Assembly: GCF_000741165.1 (NCBI RefSeq)
Contig: NZ_JGYN01000006.1
Coordinates: 1-64,000, forward strand
DNA from: Bifidobacterium biavatii DSM 23969
Lineage (GTDB): Bacteria; Actinomycetota; Actinomycetes; Actinomycetales; Bifidobacteriaceae
Reading direction: 5' to 3'
Length of the DNA: 64,000 bases
Positions 7,681-16,701 of the stretch are shown here, piece by piece (within the stretch, counting starts at the first letter, position 1; each line of letters opens with the position of its first letter). Both the position numbers and the translations under genes were made by a program. The notes under the pieces were generated by a model that was given only the letters and a program-made list of their open reading frames with translations, was not told the DNA's origin and searched no databases.

Positions 7681-8469
7681 TCACTGCATCAGCAATCCCA
7701 GCACGCCCGCCGGATTCGCGACGTTGACCAACGCGACCAGCACGATCATCGCAACCAGCAGCGTTCCGCCGTACACGGCCGTGCGGTATGTCAGGCTCTT
7801 GCCGCGCAACGAACGCGGGCCGGACACCAGCAGCCACGTGAACAGGCCGCCGATCAGGAAGCCGCCGACGTGCGCCTGCCACGCGATATTGCTCACCACG
7901 ACCGGCAGCATGAAATTGATCACCATCCACACGACCATCGAACTGATATCCGCGCCGATGCGCCGGTACACGATCAGCATCGCCGCGAACAGGCCGAACA
8001 GCGCGCCCGACGCACCGTACGCACCCGTCAGCCACTCGCCAGGCACGACCAGCGACCACAGCATCATGCCAAGCCCACCGCCAATGCCGGAAACCGCGTA
8101 TAGCGCAAGGAACGGCCAGTGGCCCATGAGTTTCTCCAGCACCGGACCGACCGACCACAGTGCGAGCATGTTGAACAGGATATGCAGGATCGACGTGGGC
8201 TGATGCAGAAACAGCGACGTGACGAACGTCCACGGTCGGGTCACGGCGAACACCGGTCGGAACGTGCCCGCGCCGAGCAGCAGCGACAGTCCGGTGGGCC
8301 AGACGAACGACAGCAGCAGCTCCACAACCCACACGGCCACGCAGATCAGCAGAATGGCCGACGTGAAGACGGGCCCGTTGTCGCGCCACTGATAGCGGAT
8401 GTGCCGTTTGTCGAAAATGTCGCGCAGGGGAGGGACGCCGGGGAACAGATTGAAATGATGGTTAGCCAT
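7681..8469 (-). CDS. Rhomboid family intramembrane serine protease
   Basis: A 262-residue rhomboid protease, which cleaves transmembrane segments of substrates inside the membrane. The serine motif GASGALFG and the partner histidine in AHVGGFLIGGL are both present, along with the family's HILFNMLALWSVGPVLE segment. Six to seven membrane helices are visible. The start at 8469 (MANHHFNLFPG) is chosen because GGGGAG lies directly upstream; an in-frame ATG at 8604 would add a non-hydrophobic tail without a binding site. It is divergent from the small membrane protein at 8635. Substrates in bifidobacteria are unknown. Confidence 0.92.
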   Translation of the reverse strand: MANHHFNLFPGVPPLRDIFDKRHIRYQWRDNGPVFTSAILLICVAVWVVELLLSFVWPTGLSLLLGAGTFRPVFAVTRPWTFVTSLFLHQPTSILHILFNMLALWSVGPVLEKLMGHWPFLALYAVSGIGGGLGMMLWSLVVPGEWLTGAYGASGALFGLFAAMLIVYRRIGADISSMVVWMVINFMLPVVVSNIAWQAHVGGFLIGGLFTWLLVSGPRSLRGKSLTYRTAVYGGTLLVAMIVLVALVNVANPAGVLGLLMQ

Positions 8470-8634
8470 GCTCCCCACTGTAGCGGACGGACGCGGATCG
8501 CCATCGCGACGATGGGATGCTACCGGGAAGGGTCGCGTGTAAATCCACCCAATCGTCACAAAATCCGGCCTATGATGGAGAACAGAGTTGGCTTGGATGG
8601 GCAAGCCGGCCGCACGATTGGGAAAGGAGCCGTC

Positions 8635-8889
8635 ATGGAGAACAAGTCTTCTAACGGTTGGAAGTTCTTCGCGCTGCTGTTCGGCGCGTTGCTCGCCGGT
8701 CTGGTGGGCCTGTACATCTACAAGCAGCAGAACCCGGATTACGATCCGTGGGAGGAGCCGTGGGAGAACAGCTCCTCGCCGGTCGACCTGGGTCTGAACA
8801 AGGGCACCGAGGAGCCGGCCGCCGAGAAGGCCGCCGAAGCCGAGCCGGAAGCCGAAGCCGACAAGCCGGCCGCTGCCGCCGAAGCCTGA
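8635..8889 (+). CDS. Small single-pass membrane protein
   Basis: An 84-residue protein: MENKSSNGWKFFALL begins a single N-terminal membrane helix (about residues 8-28, rich in Leu/Ala/Gly). Next is a YKQQNPDYDPWEEPWE segment, and then a low-complexity Glu/Ala/Pro/Lys tail. A strong GGAAAGGAG site sits 6 bases before the ATG. No family motif with known function is recognised; small tail-rich membrane proteins next to rhomboid genes are common in bifidobacteria. A clear terminator follows at 8919-8963. Confidence 0.85.
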   Translation: MENKSSNGWKFFALLFGALLAGLVGLYIYKQQNPDYDPWEEPWENSSSPVDLGLNKGTEEPAAEKAAEAEPEAEADKPAAAAEA

Positions 8890-8918
8890 TTTTCGACCGC
8901 ATCAACGCTTCACGCAAA

Positions 8919-8963
8919 GCCCCGTTCCGCCGATCTTTCGATCATCGCGGAGCGGGGCTTTTG
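8919..8963. terminator. Terminator hairpin after the small membrane gene
   Basis: AAAGCCCCGTTCCGC pairs with GCGGAGCGGGGCTTTT across a short loop, and a T-rich 3' end on the plus strand follows. The A-rich 5' side would let it also work on the minus strand. Confidence 0.85.
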
Positions 8964-9015
8964 CGTATTCCCACATCGATCTCGCCTCGGCGAGTATGTC
9001 GATCGCGAATCCGCA

Positions 9016-9274
9016 GCGCGGCAAAACCGCCAGACCTTCGTCAAATCGCCCCGCTAACCACACCCTCAGCGCAGCAAAACGGATAGGCCTTCGTCAAGTT
9101 ACCCCGCAAAACATCCTCAGCGAGGCACAACGGTTAGATCATCGTCACATTGCTACGCTAGGAGCACTCTCTGTGAGGCAAAACCGCCAGACCATCACCA
9201 AAACACCCCGCTACTGGAGTTCAGCGCAGCAAAACCGCTAGACCATATCAAAAATGCCCCGCTCGGCAATCGCC
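9016..9274. repeat. Degenerate tandem array, five units of 51/53 bp
   Basis: There are five diverged direct repeats starting at 9016, 9069, 9120, 9173 and 9224, with spacings alternating 53, 51, 53, 51. The rough unit is GCGcrGCAAAACCGcyAGAC then CwTCgTCAAAatgCCCCGCT and about 10 variable bases. The last unit runs into the glgP terminator hairpin, whose AATGCCCCGCT arm resembles the unit's end. The array does not code plausibly in any frame. Confidence 0.75.
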
Positions 9275-9291
9275 AAGCGAGGCATTTCTTC
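9252..9291. terminator. Terminator hairpin after glgP
   Basis: AAATGCCCCGCT and AGCGAGGCATTT (one bulge) pair across a 12-base loop, with A/T runs on both sides. It lies about 55 bases past the glgP stop and can serve either strand. Confidence 0.75.
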
Positions 9292-9347
9292 GATCTGCTA
9301 TCCGCTACGCCGCGCAACCGATGCACGGCAACGGACTCATTCCGTCA

Positions 9348-11804
9348 TCAGGCCAGCGGACCGGTGTGCCAGATACGCTCCAGGTAGTCGGTGATCGAAC
9401 GATCGGAGCTGAAGTAGCCGGAGTTCGCCACGTTGAGCAGGGCCTTGCGGTTCCACTCGAGCGGCTGGCGGTACAGGGCTTCGATGTCGGACTGGATCTC
9501 AGTGTACGCGGTGAAGTCCGCGAGGGTCATGAACCAGTCCTTGGTGAGCCAGTCGGCGACGAGCGGCGCGTAGGTGTTGCGGTCGCCGTTGGAGAAGGTG
9601 CCGTCGGAAACCATGTCGATGGCGGCCTTCAGGCGCGGGTCGGCCTCGTAGTACTTGGCCGGCGAGTAACCTTCCTCGTACAGCTTGTCCACCTCGTCGA
9701 CGGTCATGCCGAAGAGGAAGAAGTTCTCGGCGCCGACGCGCTCGCGGATCTCGACGTTCGCGCCGTCGAGGGTGCCGACGGTCATCGCGCCGTTGAGGGC
9801 GAACTTCATGTTGCCGGTGCCGGACGCCTCCTTACCAGCCTGCGAGATCTGCTCGTCGAGGTCGGTGGCCGGGATGAGGTGCTGGGCGAGGCGCACGTTG
9901 TAGTTCCACGGGAAGTACACGTTGAGCTTGCCCTTGACGTCCGGGTCGTTGTTGACGACGCGGGCGACGTTGTTGATGAGCTGGATGGTCATCTTGGCCA
10001 GGTAGTAGCCCGGGGCGGCCTTGGCGCCGAAGATGACGGTGCGCGGGAGCACGTCGTCGACGTTGACCTTGCCGGACTTGATGTCGGCATACTTGGCGAT
10101 GAGCGCAAGGATCTTGAGGGACTGGCGCTTGTACTCGTGCAGACGCTTGACCATGGTGTTGAACATGGTGTTCGGGTCGAGCTCGAAGCCGTACTCGCGC
10201 TTCGCGTAGGCGGCGAAGTCCTCCTTGTTGGCCTGCTTGACGGCAGCGAACTTCTTGACGAACTCATCGTCCTTGGCCAGCGGCTCGAGGCCCTTGAGCA
10301 GCTCGAGGTCGCTCAGCCAGCGGTCGGTGCCGAGGCCTTCGGTGATGAGGGCGGACAGGCGCGGGTTGGCGAGGCGGATGAAGCGACGCGGGGTGACGCC
10401 GTTGGTCACGTTGGTGAACTTGTCCGGGTAGATGTCGGAGAAGTCGCGCAGGGTGACGTCCTTGAGCAGCTCGGAGTGCAGCGCGGCCACGCCGTTGACG
10501 TGGGAGCCACCGGCAGTGGCGAGGTACGCCATGCGGACCTGCGGGTTGTCACCTTCGGTGACGATGCGCATGCGGTCGATCTTCGCCTTGTCGCGGGTCT
10601 TGGTGGCCAGCTCGGCGAGGAAGTTGGTGTTGATGGCCTTGATGATCTCAAGGTGACGCGGCAGCAGCTCGCCGATCAGCTTGGCCGGCCAGACTTCGAG
10701 CGCTTCCGGCAGGAGCGTGTGGCAGGTGTAGTTGAACGTGCGGGTGGTGATGTCCCACGCGGTGTTCCAGTCGTAGCCGTACTCGTCGATGAGGACGCGC
10801 ATGAGCTCCGGGATGCCGATGACCGGGTGGGTGTCGTTGAGCTGGAAGGTGATCTTGTCCGGGAAGGTGGTCAGGTCCGGCTTGTCCTGGCCCGGGTAGA
10901 ACACGCGGATGGCGTCGTGGATGGACGCGGAGACGAAGAAGTACTGCTGCTCGAGGCGGAGCGCCTTGCCCTGCGGGGTGGAGTCCTCCGGGTAGAGGAT
11001 CTTGGAGATGTCCTCGGCCTTGACCTTCGGCTTGACGGCGTTCAGGTAGTCGGACTTGTTGAAGGTGGCGAGGTCGAACTCGTCGTAGCTTTTGGCGGTC
11101 CACAGGCGCAGCGTGTTGACGCGGCCGGAGGCGTAGCCCGGAACCATGTAGTCGACCGGGACGGCGCGCACGGACCACTCCGGCTGCCATTCCTTGGAGC
11201 CGTCGGCCTTGGTGACGACCTTGCCGCCGAAGTTGACGCGCTGGGAGCGGTTGTAGTCGGTGTGGCCCCACGGCTCTTCGTTGGCGAGCCAGTATTCAGG
11301 CTTTTCGACCTGCTTGCCGTCCTTGTCGAACTCCTGCTTGAAGATGCCGTAACGGTACTGGATGCCGTAGCCGAAGGCGGGCACGCCGAGGGAGGCGAGG
11401 GAGTCGATGAAGCAGGCGGCGAGACGGCCGAGGCCGCCGTTGCCGAGGGCCGGCTCGTATTCGGCGTCGATGACGTCCTGCGGCTTGAAGCCGAGGCCTT
11501 CGACGGCGGCGTCGAACTGGTCGATCATGCCGGCGTTGAGCAGCGCGTTGCGCAGCTGCTTGCCCATGAGGAATTCGGCGGACAGGTAGCCGACGGCCTT
11601 GGTGTTGCCGTTGACCATGTCCTGCTGGGTCTTGAACCATGCGTCCTGCAGATAGTGGCGGACGACGAGCGACGAAGCGACGTACACGTCGGCCGGAGTG
11701 GCCTGCTCGGGGGTGACTCCCTGCGCGTACTTCAGCTGTTCGCGGATGCGGTCAGTGAACTCTTCGGTCGTGACCGGCGACTTGGGTGCGGTGATTTCAG
11801 TCAT
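9348..11804 (-). CDS. glgP: Glycogen/starch/alpha-glucan phosphorylase
   Basis: An 818-residue GT35 phosphorylase that releases glucose-1-phosphate from alpha-1,4-glucans using pyridoxal phosphate. Family landmarks are the N-terminal VGYLSAEFLMGKQLRNALL, the ALGNGGLGRLAACFIDSLA region, the TFQLNDTHPVIGIPELMR substrate loop, and the PLP-lysine segment EASGTGNMKFALNGAMTVGT near residue 660. Length and motifs are normal for the family. The ATG at 11804 follows a GGAAGGAAAG site. It is transcribed alone, with a terminator at 9252-9291, and its upstream region carries LacI-type palindromes, consistent with carbohydrate control. Confidence 0.97.
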   Translation of the reverse strand: MTEITAPKSPVTTEEFTDRIREQLKYAQGVTPEQATPADVYVASSLVVRHYLQDAWFKTQQDMVNGNTKAVGYLSAEFLMGKQLRNALLNAGMIDQFDAAVEGLGFKPQDVIDAEYEPALGNGGLGRLAACFIDSLASLGVPAFGYGIQYRYGIFKQEFDKDGKQVEKPEYWLANEEPWGHTDYNRSQRVNFGGKVVTKADGSKEWQPEWSVRAVPVDYMVPGYASGRVNTLRLWTAKSYDEFDLATFNKSDYLNAVKPKVKAEDISKILYPEDSTPQGKALRLEQQYFFVSASIHDAIRVFYPGQDKPDLTTFPDKITFQLNDTHPVIGIPELMRVLIDEYGYDWNTAWDITTRTFNYTCHTLLPEALEVWPAKLIGELLPRHLEIIKAINTNFLAELATKTRDKAKIDRMRIVTEGDNPQVRMAYLATAGGSHVNGVAALHSELLKDVTLRDFSDIYPDKFTNVTNGVTPRRFIRLANPRLSALITEGLGTDRWLSDLELLKGLEPLAKDDEFVKKFAAVKQANKEDFAAYAKREYGFELDPNTMFNTMVKRLHEYKRQSLKILALIAKYADIKSGKVNVDDVLPRTVIFGAKAAPGYYLAKMTIQLINNVARVVNNDPDVKGKLNVYFPWNYNVRLAQHLIPATDLDEQISQAGKEASGTGNMKFALNGAMTVGTLDGANVEIRERVGAENFFLFGMTVDEVDKLYEEGYSPAKYYEADPRLKAAIDMVSDGTFSNGDRNTYAPLVADWLTKDWFMTLADFTAYTEIQSDIEALYRQPLEWNRKALLNVANSGYFSSDRSITDYLERIWHTGPLA

Positions 11805-11842
11805 GTCCTGAACTTTCCTTCCGGTGTTGTTGTTCCTCGGCC

Positions 11843-11914
11843 ATTATGCTCCGTTACGGTAACAGCGCATGAACAGCAAGGTGAACGCTGCCTTACGTTC
11901 TGCAATCGTTTGCA
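11843..11914 (-). promoter_or_regulatory. glgP promoter region with palindromic operators
   Basis: On the minus strand CATAAT (11843-11848) is a good -10 about 35 bases before the glgP ATG. Directly upstream is the palindrome GTTACGGTAAC (11853-11863), and further up TGCAATCGTTTGCA (11901-11914), which resembles a LacI-family operator. A second TTGCAAACGTT-type sequence lies at 12009. The regulator is not in the window. Confidence 0.5.
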
Positions 11915-12257
11915 TCAACGCTGCCATCATACAACACGATCCGGGACATGCAACGTAGTGTCGTCATGTCGAACTCATACATAGCGCCAGAAAATCGCGG
12001 CAAGCGCTTGCAAACGTTACGCACGACCATCCTGTTGAATCGTGCAAACCGTTGCGATAAGCGCGATATGAAACCGGTTCGATACCGGCCGTCGCAACAC
12101 GCGCAGCATACGCGTCGACGACGCGCGACGACATGCGACAGTCGCGATCGGCGACCGCGCCATACGACGACATGAATCGAGCTGCGCGACGATACCGACC
12201 GCCGCGTCAGCCACGCACCATCGCATCGCGCGCACCCGCCGGCGCCCGCATCGACAA
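11915..12257. other. Gene-free spacer
   Basis: About 340 bases between the glgP regulatory region and the ABC permease stop. It holds AAGCGCTTGCAAACGTT (12002-12018), which resembles a LacI-type operator, and otherwise short CGCGAC-rich repeats. No reading frame with a ribosome binding site was found. Confidence 0.5.
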
Positions 12258-13118
12258 TCAGTAGCGCATGTTGATGCCGTGCCGACGGCCCGACCGCATG
12301 ATCAGCTGGAACAGCACGTAGCCGAGCGCGACGAACGCCGCCGACTGTCCGCACAACACCAGCCAGTCCGCCGCCGACAGCATACGGCCAGCGATCGCGT
12401 TGCGCGACATCGCAATGCCCTGCGTGATCGGCAGCAGCCGGCCCAACAGTTCCAGCGGACGCGGCAACTGGTCGACCGGCATGACCACGCCGCCAAGAAA
12501 CATCATCGCATAGCCGATCAGATCGCACCACGACGCGGTTTTCGTATAGCGTACCGTCAGCGACGCCATCACCATCGTCAGCCCGTACAGGCCAGCGAAC
12601 GTGACGAGCGCGATCGGAATCACGGACCACGAGAAACCGACCGGCGCGCCGATCAGCGCAAACAGCGCGACCAGAAACACGATGTCGATCGCAATGTTCA
12701 CCACCGACCACGTGAGCGTTTTGACCGTGATCTGCAGCAGCATCGACGCCGGACGCAGCATGAGCTGCGTGAACGTGCCGCTCTGCTTGTCGGACGAAAT
12801 CGAAACGCTCGACTCGACCACCAGCGTCGACGCCGCGTTCCAGAACAGGAAGCCGACCCAGTACGACGGGTCGGAGCCGAAGTCGGTCGCGAAGACGAAC
12901 ATCGCGACGACGATCGCCGTGACGGCCATCGACGACAGATAGCTGGAAATATAGACGCGCGTTTCGTCCAAATACCGGCGGACTTCCGCCACGTACAGGA
13001 CAGCGAACGCGCGGAGCGGATTCGGGCGGAGGGACGATGCGGCCGACGGCGCGATGCGCGGAGCGGGACTCGCGACCGGGCGCGTTCCGGATTGCGGGAG
13101 GGACGAATGGTTGCTCAT
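12258..13118 (-). CDS. ABC-2 type transporter permease
   Basis: A 286-residue ABC-2 family permease with six predicted membrane segments after a ~40-residue cytoplasmic N-terminus. Examples are YLSSMAVTAIVVAMFVFATDF, VNIAIDIVFLVALFALIGA, YAMMFLGGVVMPVDQLPRPL and SAAFVALGYVLFQLIM. The MPVDQLP motif before the fifth helix is typical of exporters in this class. It follows the ATPase gene (13256-14026) on the same strand and would form the export complex with it. The substrate could be a drug, lipid or polysaccharide and is not predictable. The ribosome binding site at the ATG (AGAGAAGAG) is weak. Confidence 0.9.
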   Translation of the reverse strand: MSNHSSLPQSGTRPVASPAPRIAPSAASSLRPNPLRAFAVLYVAEVRRYLDETRVYISSYLSSMAVTAIVVAMFVFATDFGSDPSYWVGFLFWNAASTLVVESSVSISSDKQSGTFTQLMLRPASMLLQITVKTLTWSVVNIAIDIVFLVALFALIGAPVGFSWSVIPIALVTFAGLYGLTMVMASLTVRYTKTASWCDLIGYAMMFLGGVVMPVDQLPRPLELLGRLLPITQGIAMSRNAIAGRMLSAADWLVLCGQSAAFVALGYVLFQLIMRSGRRHGINMRY

Positions 13119-13255
13119 GATTGACGCTCTTCTCTATATCCATATGCGCGATATCCATGTGCGCGCGGTGTGCGATCGCCGACGATCCGCAGGGCCGTCC
13201 GGCAGACGGCGGGTGGCCGGCGGCAGGCGATGTACGGCGGAAAATCAACGGAACA

Positions 13256-14026
13256 TCAGTTATCGCCGTCTTCATCCGCATCTGACGTCGACTCCTGATC
13301 GAAGATGCCCAACAGCACCTGTTCGAGGGATTCCGCATCGTCGCCAGACACGGCGTAATGCCTCATGAACGCGTCAAACGTGTCCGAAAACAGGGTCTGG
13401 CCGTGCTCGATCAGCACCACGTCGTCAGCGACATGCTCGATGACCTCCGACTGGTGCGACGTCATCATCACGGCCACGCCGTCGGCCAGCGAGGCACGCA
13501 CGGCGTTGAGGAAATCGCGTTTGGCGACCACGTCGAGGCCGAGCGTGGACTCGTCGAGCAGCAGCACCTGCGGGCGGGGGAGCAGCGCGGTGACCAGCGC
13601 AAGCTTCTGCTGCGTGCCGCGCGACCAGTCGCCCACGCGCTTGTCCATATGCCGGCGCAGATCGAGCATGTCCAGCAGTTCGGCGCAGCGTTCGCGCGTC
13701 TCGCGGCGGCCGAACCCGTACAGCGCGCCCTGATAGTCGAGATTGTCCCAGCCCTTCAGGCTCATGTACGCGAGCGAACTGTCCTCCAGCACCGCCGACA
13801 GTCTGCGGTACAGGCCGCTGCCGTAGCTCGCGATCGGCCTGCCGTCGAGCGTCACCGCTCCGGAATCGGGCACGAGCAGACCGCACGCCATGCGCAGCAG
13901 CGTCGACTTGCCCGCGCCGTTCGGGCCGACCACGGCCGTCACGCGGCCCGGCCTGAGCCGCAGACTCACGTCACGCACCGCCCGCATGTCCCCGAACGAT
14001 TTGGAAACATGCGAAATCTCAAGCAT
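13256..14026 (-). CDS. ABC transporter ATP-binding protein
   Basis: A 256-residue nucleotide-binding subunit. Walker A is GPNGAGKST (about residues 34-42). The signature is the degenerate SRGTQQKL form common in ABC-2 exporters. Walker B is VLLLDESTLGLD and the H-loop is MTSHQ. The ATG at 14026 (MLEISHVSKSF) is the normal start for the family, with AAAGAAG upstream; the longer open frame to 14665 is antisense to the next gene and is not used. It is paired with the permease at 12258-13118 and divergent from the sterol-carrier-like gene. Confidence 0.93.
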   Translation of the reverse strand: MLEISHVSKSFGDMRAVRDVSLRLRPGRVTAVVGPNGAGKSTLLRMACGLLVPDSGAVTLDGRPIASYGSGLYRRLSAVLEDSSLAYMSLKGWDNLDYQGALYGFGRRETRERCAELLDMLDLRRHMDKRVGDWSRGTQQKLALVTALLPRPQVLLLDESTLGLDVVAKRDFLNAVRASLADGVAVMMTSHQSEVIEHVADDVVLIEHGQTLFSDTFDAFMRHYAVSGDDAESLEQVLLGIFDQESTSDADEDGDN

Positions 14027-14167
14027 TGCGGGCTTCTTTTCTCTTGGCTTTGGAATGCACACACACAATACTCTTGAACGGGACCATATGTTGCCGGATA
14101 CTTTCCAATTTCCGTCGATCACGCATGGAACGAACGCAGCGGTGCCGGCCATGGCAGAATGGTGGGC

Positions 14168-14716
14168 ATGGCTGTGATTCGTGAACAGGATATTGAGAAG
14201 GGGCGCCAGGCTTGGGCGCAGTGGGTCGAGGCGGCACGGGCGCAGGCCGCGACGGTCGGGATTGGACGCGGGAACGCAGCCGACTTCGGCGTGAACGGAG
14301 CGGACCGCGACACTGCTGCGGGCGGCATGGGCCCCGCACACGGAACGGACGCCGCACACACAACAAACGCAACACAGGACAGCACCGACGTGGGGGAGAC
14401 GGCGGCTTTGTCGATCAGTCCGGAGCTGCCGCGGCCCGTGTGGGCGATGGCGGTGCGGTACACACTGTTCCTGCTGGAACGCCGCGCTCCCGGCCCGGGC
14501 GTGGAAGTGCGCGTCGCACCGTGGGGCGCGATCAAAATCCTCGACGGACCGGCATCCGACCCGCACAATCTCACCCCGCCTGACGTCATCGAACTCGAAC
14601 CGGACGTCTGGCTGCGGCTCGCGGCAGGTATCACCACATGGGCGCAGGAAAAGAATGCCGGACACATCACCGCCGTCGGCGAACGAGACGATCTGAGCGA
14701 CCTGCTGCCGCTGTGA
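14168..14716 (+). CDS. Sterol carrier family protein
   Basis: A 182-residue protein resembling the bacterial SCP-ortholog family found across actinobacteria. It has an N-terminal helix (IREQDIEKGRQAWAQWVEAA) and a low-complexity middle (about residues 30-75). The conserved core is RPVWAMAVRYTLFLLERRAP, then EVRVAPWGAIKI, the DVIELEPDVWLRLAAG loop and a C-terminal HITAVGERDDLSDLLPL. Proteins of this fold bind hydrophobic ligands; the ligand here is unknown. The start could be 14159 (MVGMAVI) or 14168 (MAVIREQ); the latter fits homologues better. It is divergent from the ABC transporter operon. Confidence 0.8.
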   Translation: MAVIREQDIEKGRQAWAQWVEAARAQAATVGIGRGNAADFGVNGADRDTAAGGMGPAHGTDAAHTTNATQDSTDVGETAALSISPELPRPVWAMAVRYTLFLLERRAPGPGVEVRVAPWGAIKILDGPASDPHNLTPPDVIELEPDVWLRLAAGITTWAQEKNAGHITAVGERDDLSDLLPL

Positions 14717-14880
14717 TCCGGTTCTTCACATTGTTGCGCGAATGACCATCCGGCCAACTTGCATCAGCACCGCACAACCACGGTTCATGCAGCGAGACGA
14801 GCGCAACCATCCATCAGCAATGGCGTCAAAACACACCTCGGACGCACAGAGCTTCGCAGCGAAATCAGGTACAACGAAAC

Positions 14881-14926
14881 GACCGTCGCGGATCGTGACA
14901 ATCATGCCAGCAATCACGCGACGGTC
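14881..14926. terminator. Hairpin between convergent genes
   Basis: GACCGTCGCG and CGCGACGGTC form a perfect 10-bp stem around a 26-base loop, in the 240-base gap between the convergent sterol-carrier and DUF3073 genes. There is no long T run, so its use as a terminator is tentative. The rest of the gap shows no supported gene. Confidence 0.5.
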
Positions 14927-14955
14927 TAAAGCAAGCGCATGAAACGATACCGGCG

Positions 14956-15342
14956 TTACTTCTTCGGCTTAAGCGCACTCGGCACCGGCATCGGGATCGG
15001 CTTGTGCGGCTTCGGAGCGACAGGCTTGGCAGCCGTCACAGGGAACTCGCCGCTGGTCGCCTTCGCGGCGGCCTCGGCGGCCCACTTGGCGTACTCGTCG
15101 AGATCGTCGTCGCTCACGGTCGACGCGGACGACGACACACCGGACTGCACGTCCGAATCAGCGTCCGTATCGTGATCATGCGCATACTGCGCTTCGATAT
15201 CGGCGAACGGATCAGGCGAACCCACGCCCGGCTCCTGCGAGCTCAGCTCCTTCGCGAGCTCGTCGTAATCAGTGTCAGTGGTCAAATACTTGAGCTTCCG
15301 GGCAATTTTCTGCTGCTTGGCTTTCTGACGTCCGCGGCCCAT
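14956..15342 (-). CDS. DUF3073 family protein
   Basis: A 128-residue actinobacteria-specific DUF3073 protein. The diagnostic basic N-terminus is MGRGRQKAKQQKIARKLKY, followed by the TTDTDYDELAKEL segment. After that it is acidic and Ser/Asp-rich, with DDLDEYAKWAAEAAAKA near residue 80 and a Pro/Lys tail (KPHKPIPMPVPSALKPKK). The function is unknown; the charge pattern suggests nucleic-acid or ribosome association, which is inference. GGGGGT precedes the ATG. It is divergent from trpS across a 158-base gap. Confidence 0.92.
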   Translation of the reverse strand: MGRGRQKAKQQKIARKLKYLTTDTDYDELAKELSSQEPGVGSPDPFADIEAQYAHDHDTDADSDVQSGVSSSASTVSDDDLDEYAKWAAEAAAKATSGEFPVTAAKPVAPKPHKPIPMPVPSALKPKK

Positions 15343-15500
15343 GTGACCCCCTGAATAATTACTGTACGTGTTGATTCATCACATAAGAGAGTACCACTTG
15401 TTTGCCGCGCCATGCTTGTCGTCTCGGACTTTTACGATAAAAGCGATATTTTTCAGGTGTTTCAACACGCGCGAACACACGCAAAGGCGGGACAACGACA

Positions 15501-16601
15501 ATGACGGATGAGACCCAAGAACAGCAGCTGACTGCGGCCGGCAACGAAATGAGCGCGAGCTTCCTCGCAGCGAAGAAGCGCTCCGACGAAACGCTCGCCA
15601 AGCTCGAAGCCAACCCGGGCAAATTCACCATGCTCACCGGCGACCGTCCGACCGGACGTCTGCATCTCGGACACTACTTCGGCTCCATCCGCGAACGCGT
15701 CGCCATGCAGGAACGCGGCGTGAACACCAACATCATCATCGCCGACTATCAGGTCATCACCGACCGCGACACCACCGAGCACATCCAGGACAACGTGCTC
15801 AACCTCGTGCTCGACTACATGGCCGCAGGCATCGACCCGAAGAAGACCATGATCTTCACGCACTCCGCCGTGCCGGCCGAAAACCAGCTGCTGCTGCCGT
15901 TCCTGTCGCTCGTCACCGAGGCCGAGCTGCACCGCAACCCGACCGTCAAGTCCGAAATGGAGGCGTCGGGCCACGCGCTGACCGGCCTGCTGCTCACCTA
16001 CCCGGTGCATCAGGCGTGCGACATCCTGTTCTGCAAGGCGAACGTCGTGCCGATCGGCAAGGACAACCTGCCGCACGTCGAAATCACGCGCACCATCGCG
16101 CGCCGCTTCAACGAGCGTTACGCGAAGAAGCACCCGGTGTTCCCGGAGCCGGCCGCAATCCTGTCGGACGCGCCGGAAATCCCGGGCCTCGACGGACGCA
16201 AGATGAGCAAGTCGTACGGCAACTCGATCATGCTCGGCGCCACCGCGGAGGAAACCGCCAAGCTCATCAAGAAGAGCCCGACCGACTCCGAGCGCCGCAT
16301 CACGTTCGATCCGATCGCCCGCCCGCAGGTGTCCGCGCTGCTGACCACCGCGGGACTCGTGACCGGGCGCGACCCGAAGGAGATCGCCGAGGAGATCGGC
16401 GAGGCCGGCGCCGGCGCGCTCAAGGCGTACGTGATCGAATCCGTGAACAACTTCCTCGCGCCGCATCGCGAGCGCCGCGCCGAACTGGCAAAGGACATGG
16501 ATTACGTGCGCGACGTGCTGCACGACGGCAACGCGCGCGCGAACGCCATCGCCGAGGAAACCCTCGAGCAGGTGCGCGAGGCCATGGGCATGAAGTACTG
16601 A
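15501..16601 (+). CDS. trpS: Tryptophan--tRNA ligase
   Basis: A 366-residue class Ic aminoacyl-tRNA synthetase that charges tRNA-Trp. The ATP-binding HIGH-type motif is RPTGRLHLGHYFGS (about residues 51-64), and the second motif is KMSKSYGNS near residue 235. Tryptophan-pocket residues occur in YQVITDRD and in the YPVHQACDILF segment. The length fits the bacterial family with a short N-terminal extension (MTDETQEQQLTAAGNEM). The ATG follows AAAGGCGG. A strong terminator follows at 16632-16671. Confidence 0.97.
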   Translation: MTDETQEQQLTAAGNEMSASFLAAKKRSDETLAKLEANPGKFTMLTGDRPTGRLHLGHYFGSIRERVAMQERGVNTNIIIADYQVITDRDTTEHIQDNVLNLVLDYMAAGIDPKKTMIFTHSAVPAENQLLLPFLSLVTEAELHRNPTVKSEMEASGHALTGLLLTYPVHQACDILFCKANVVPIGKDNLPHVEITRTIARRFNERYAKKHPVFPEPAAILSDAPEIPGLDGRKMSKSYGNSIMLGATAEETAKLIKKSPTDSERRITFDPIARPQVSALLTTAGLVTGRDPKEIAEEIGEAGAGALKAYVIESVNNFLAPHRERRAELAKDMDYVRDVLHDGNARANAIAEETLEQVREAMGMKY

Positions 16602-16631
16602 AAACCCGGAAGCACTGTTTCTTGTTTGGCA

Positions 16632-16671
16632 TGATGGCCCGATCCCAGGGTGCTGGGGGTCGGGCCATCCC
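16632..16671 (+). terminator. trpS terminator
   Basis: GATGGCCCGA and TCGGGCCATC form a perfect 10-bp stem with further pairing inside (CCCAG and CTGGG), followed by CCTATTT. It sits 30 bases after the trpS stop. Confidence 0.85.
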
Positions 16672-16701
16672 TATTTGGCCGTTGACTTCGTTTTTTGCTG
16701 G

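Noticed and set aside
9016..9274. CRISPR array
   Set aside because: The repeats are diverged along their whole 51-53 base length with no sharp repeat/spacer boundary, and no cas genes are near.
9321..11984. Plus-strand open frame of 887 codons opposite glgP
   Set aside because: It is the antisense of glgP, rich in Val/Leu/Glu/Asp from complementary GC-rich codons, with no family motif and no ribosome binding site. glgP on the other strand is certain.
14742..14942. Small ORFs in the gap between the sterol-carrier and DUF3073 genes
   Set aside because: Open on both strands without ribosome binding sites; the gap's hairpin crosses them.
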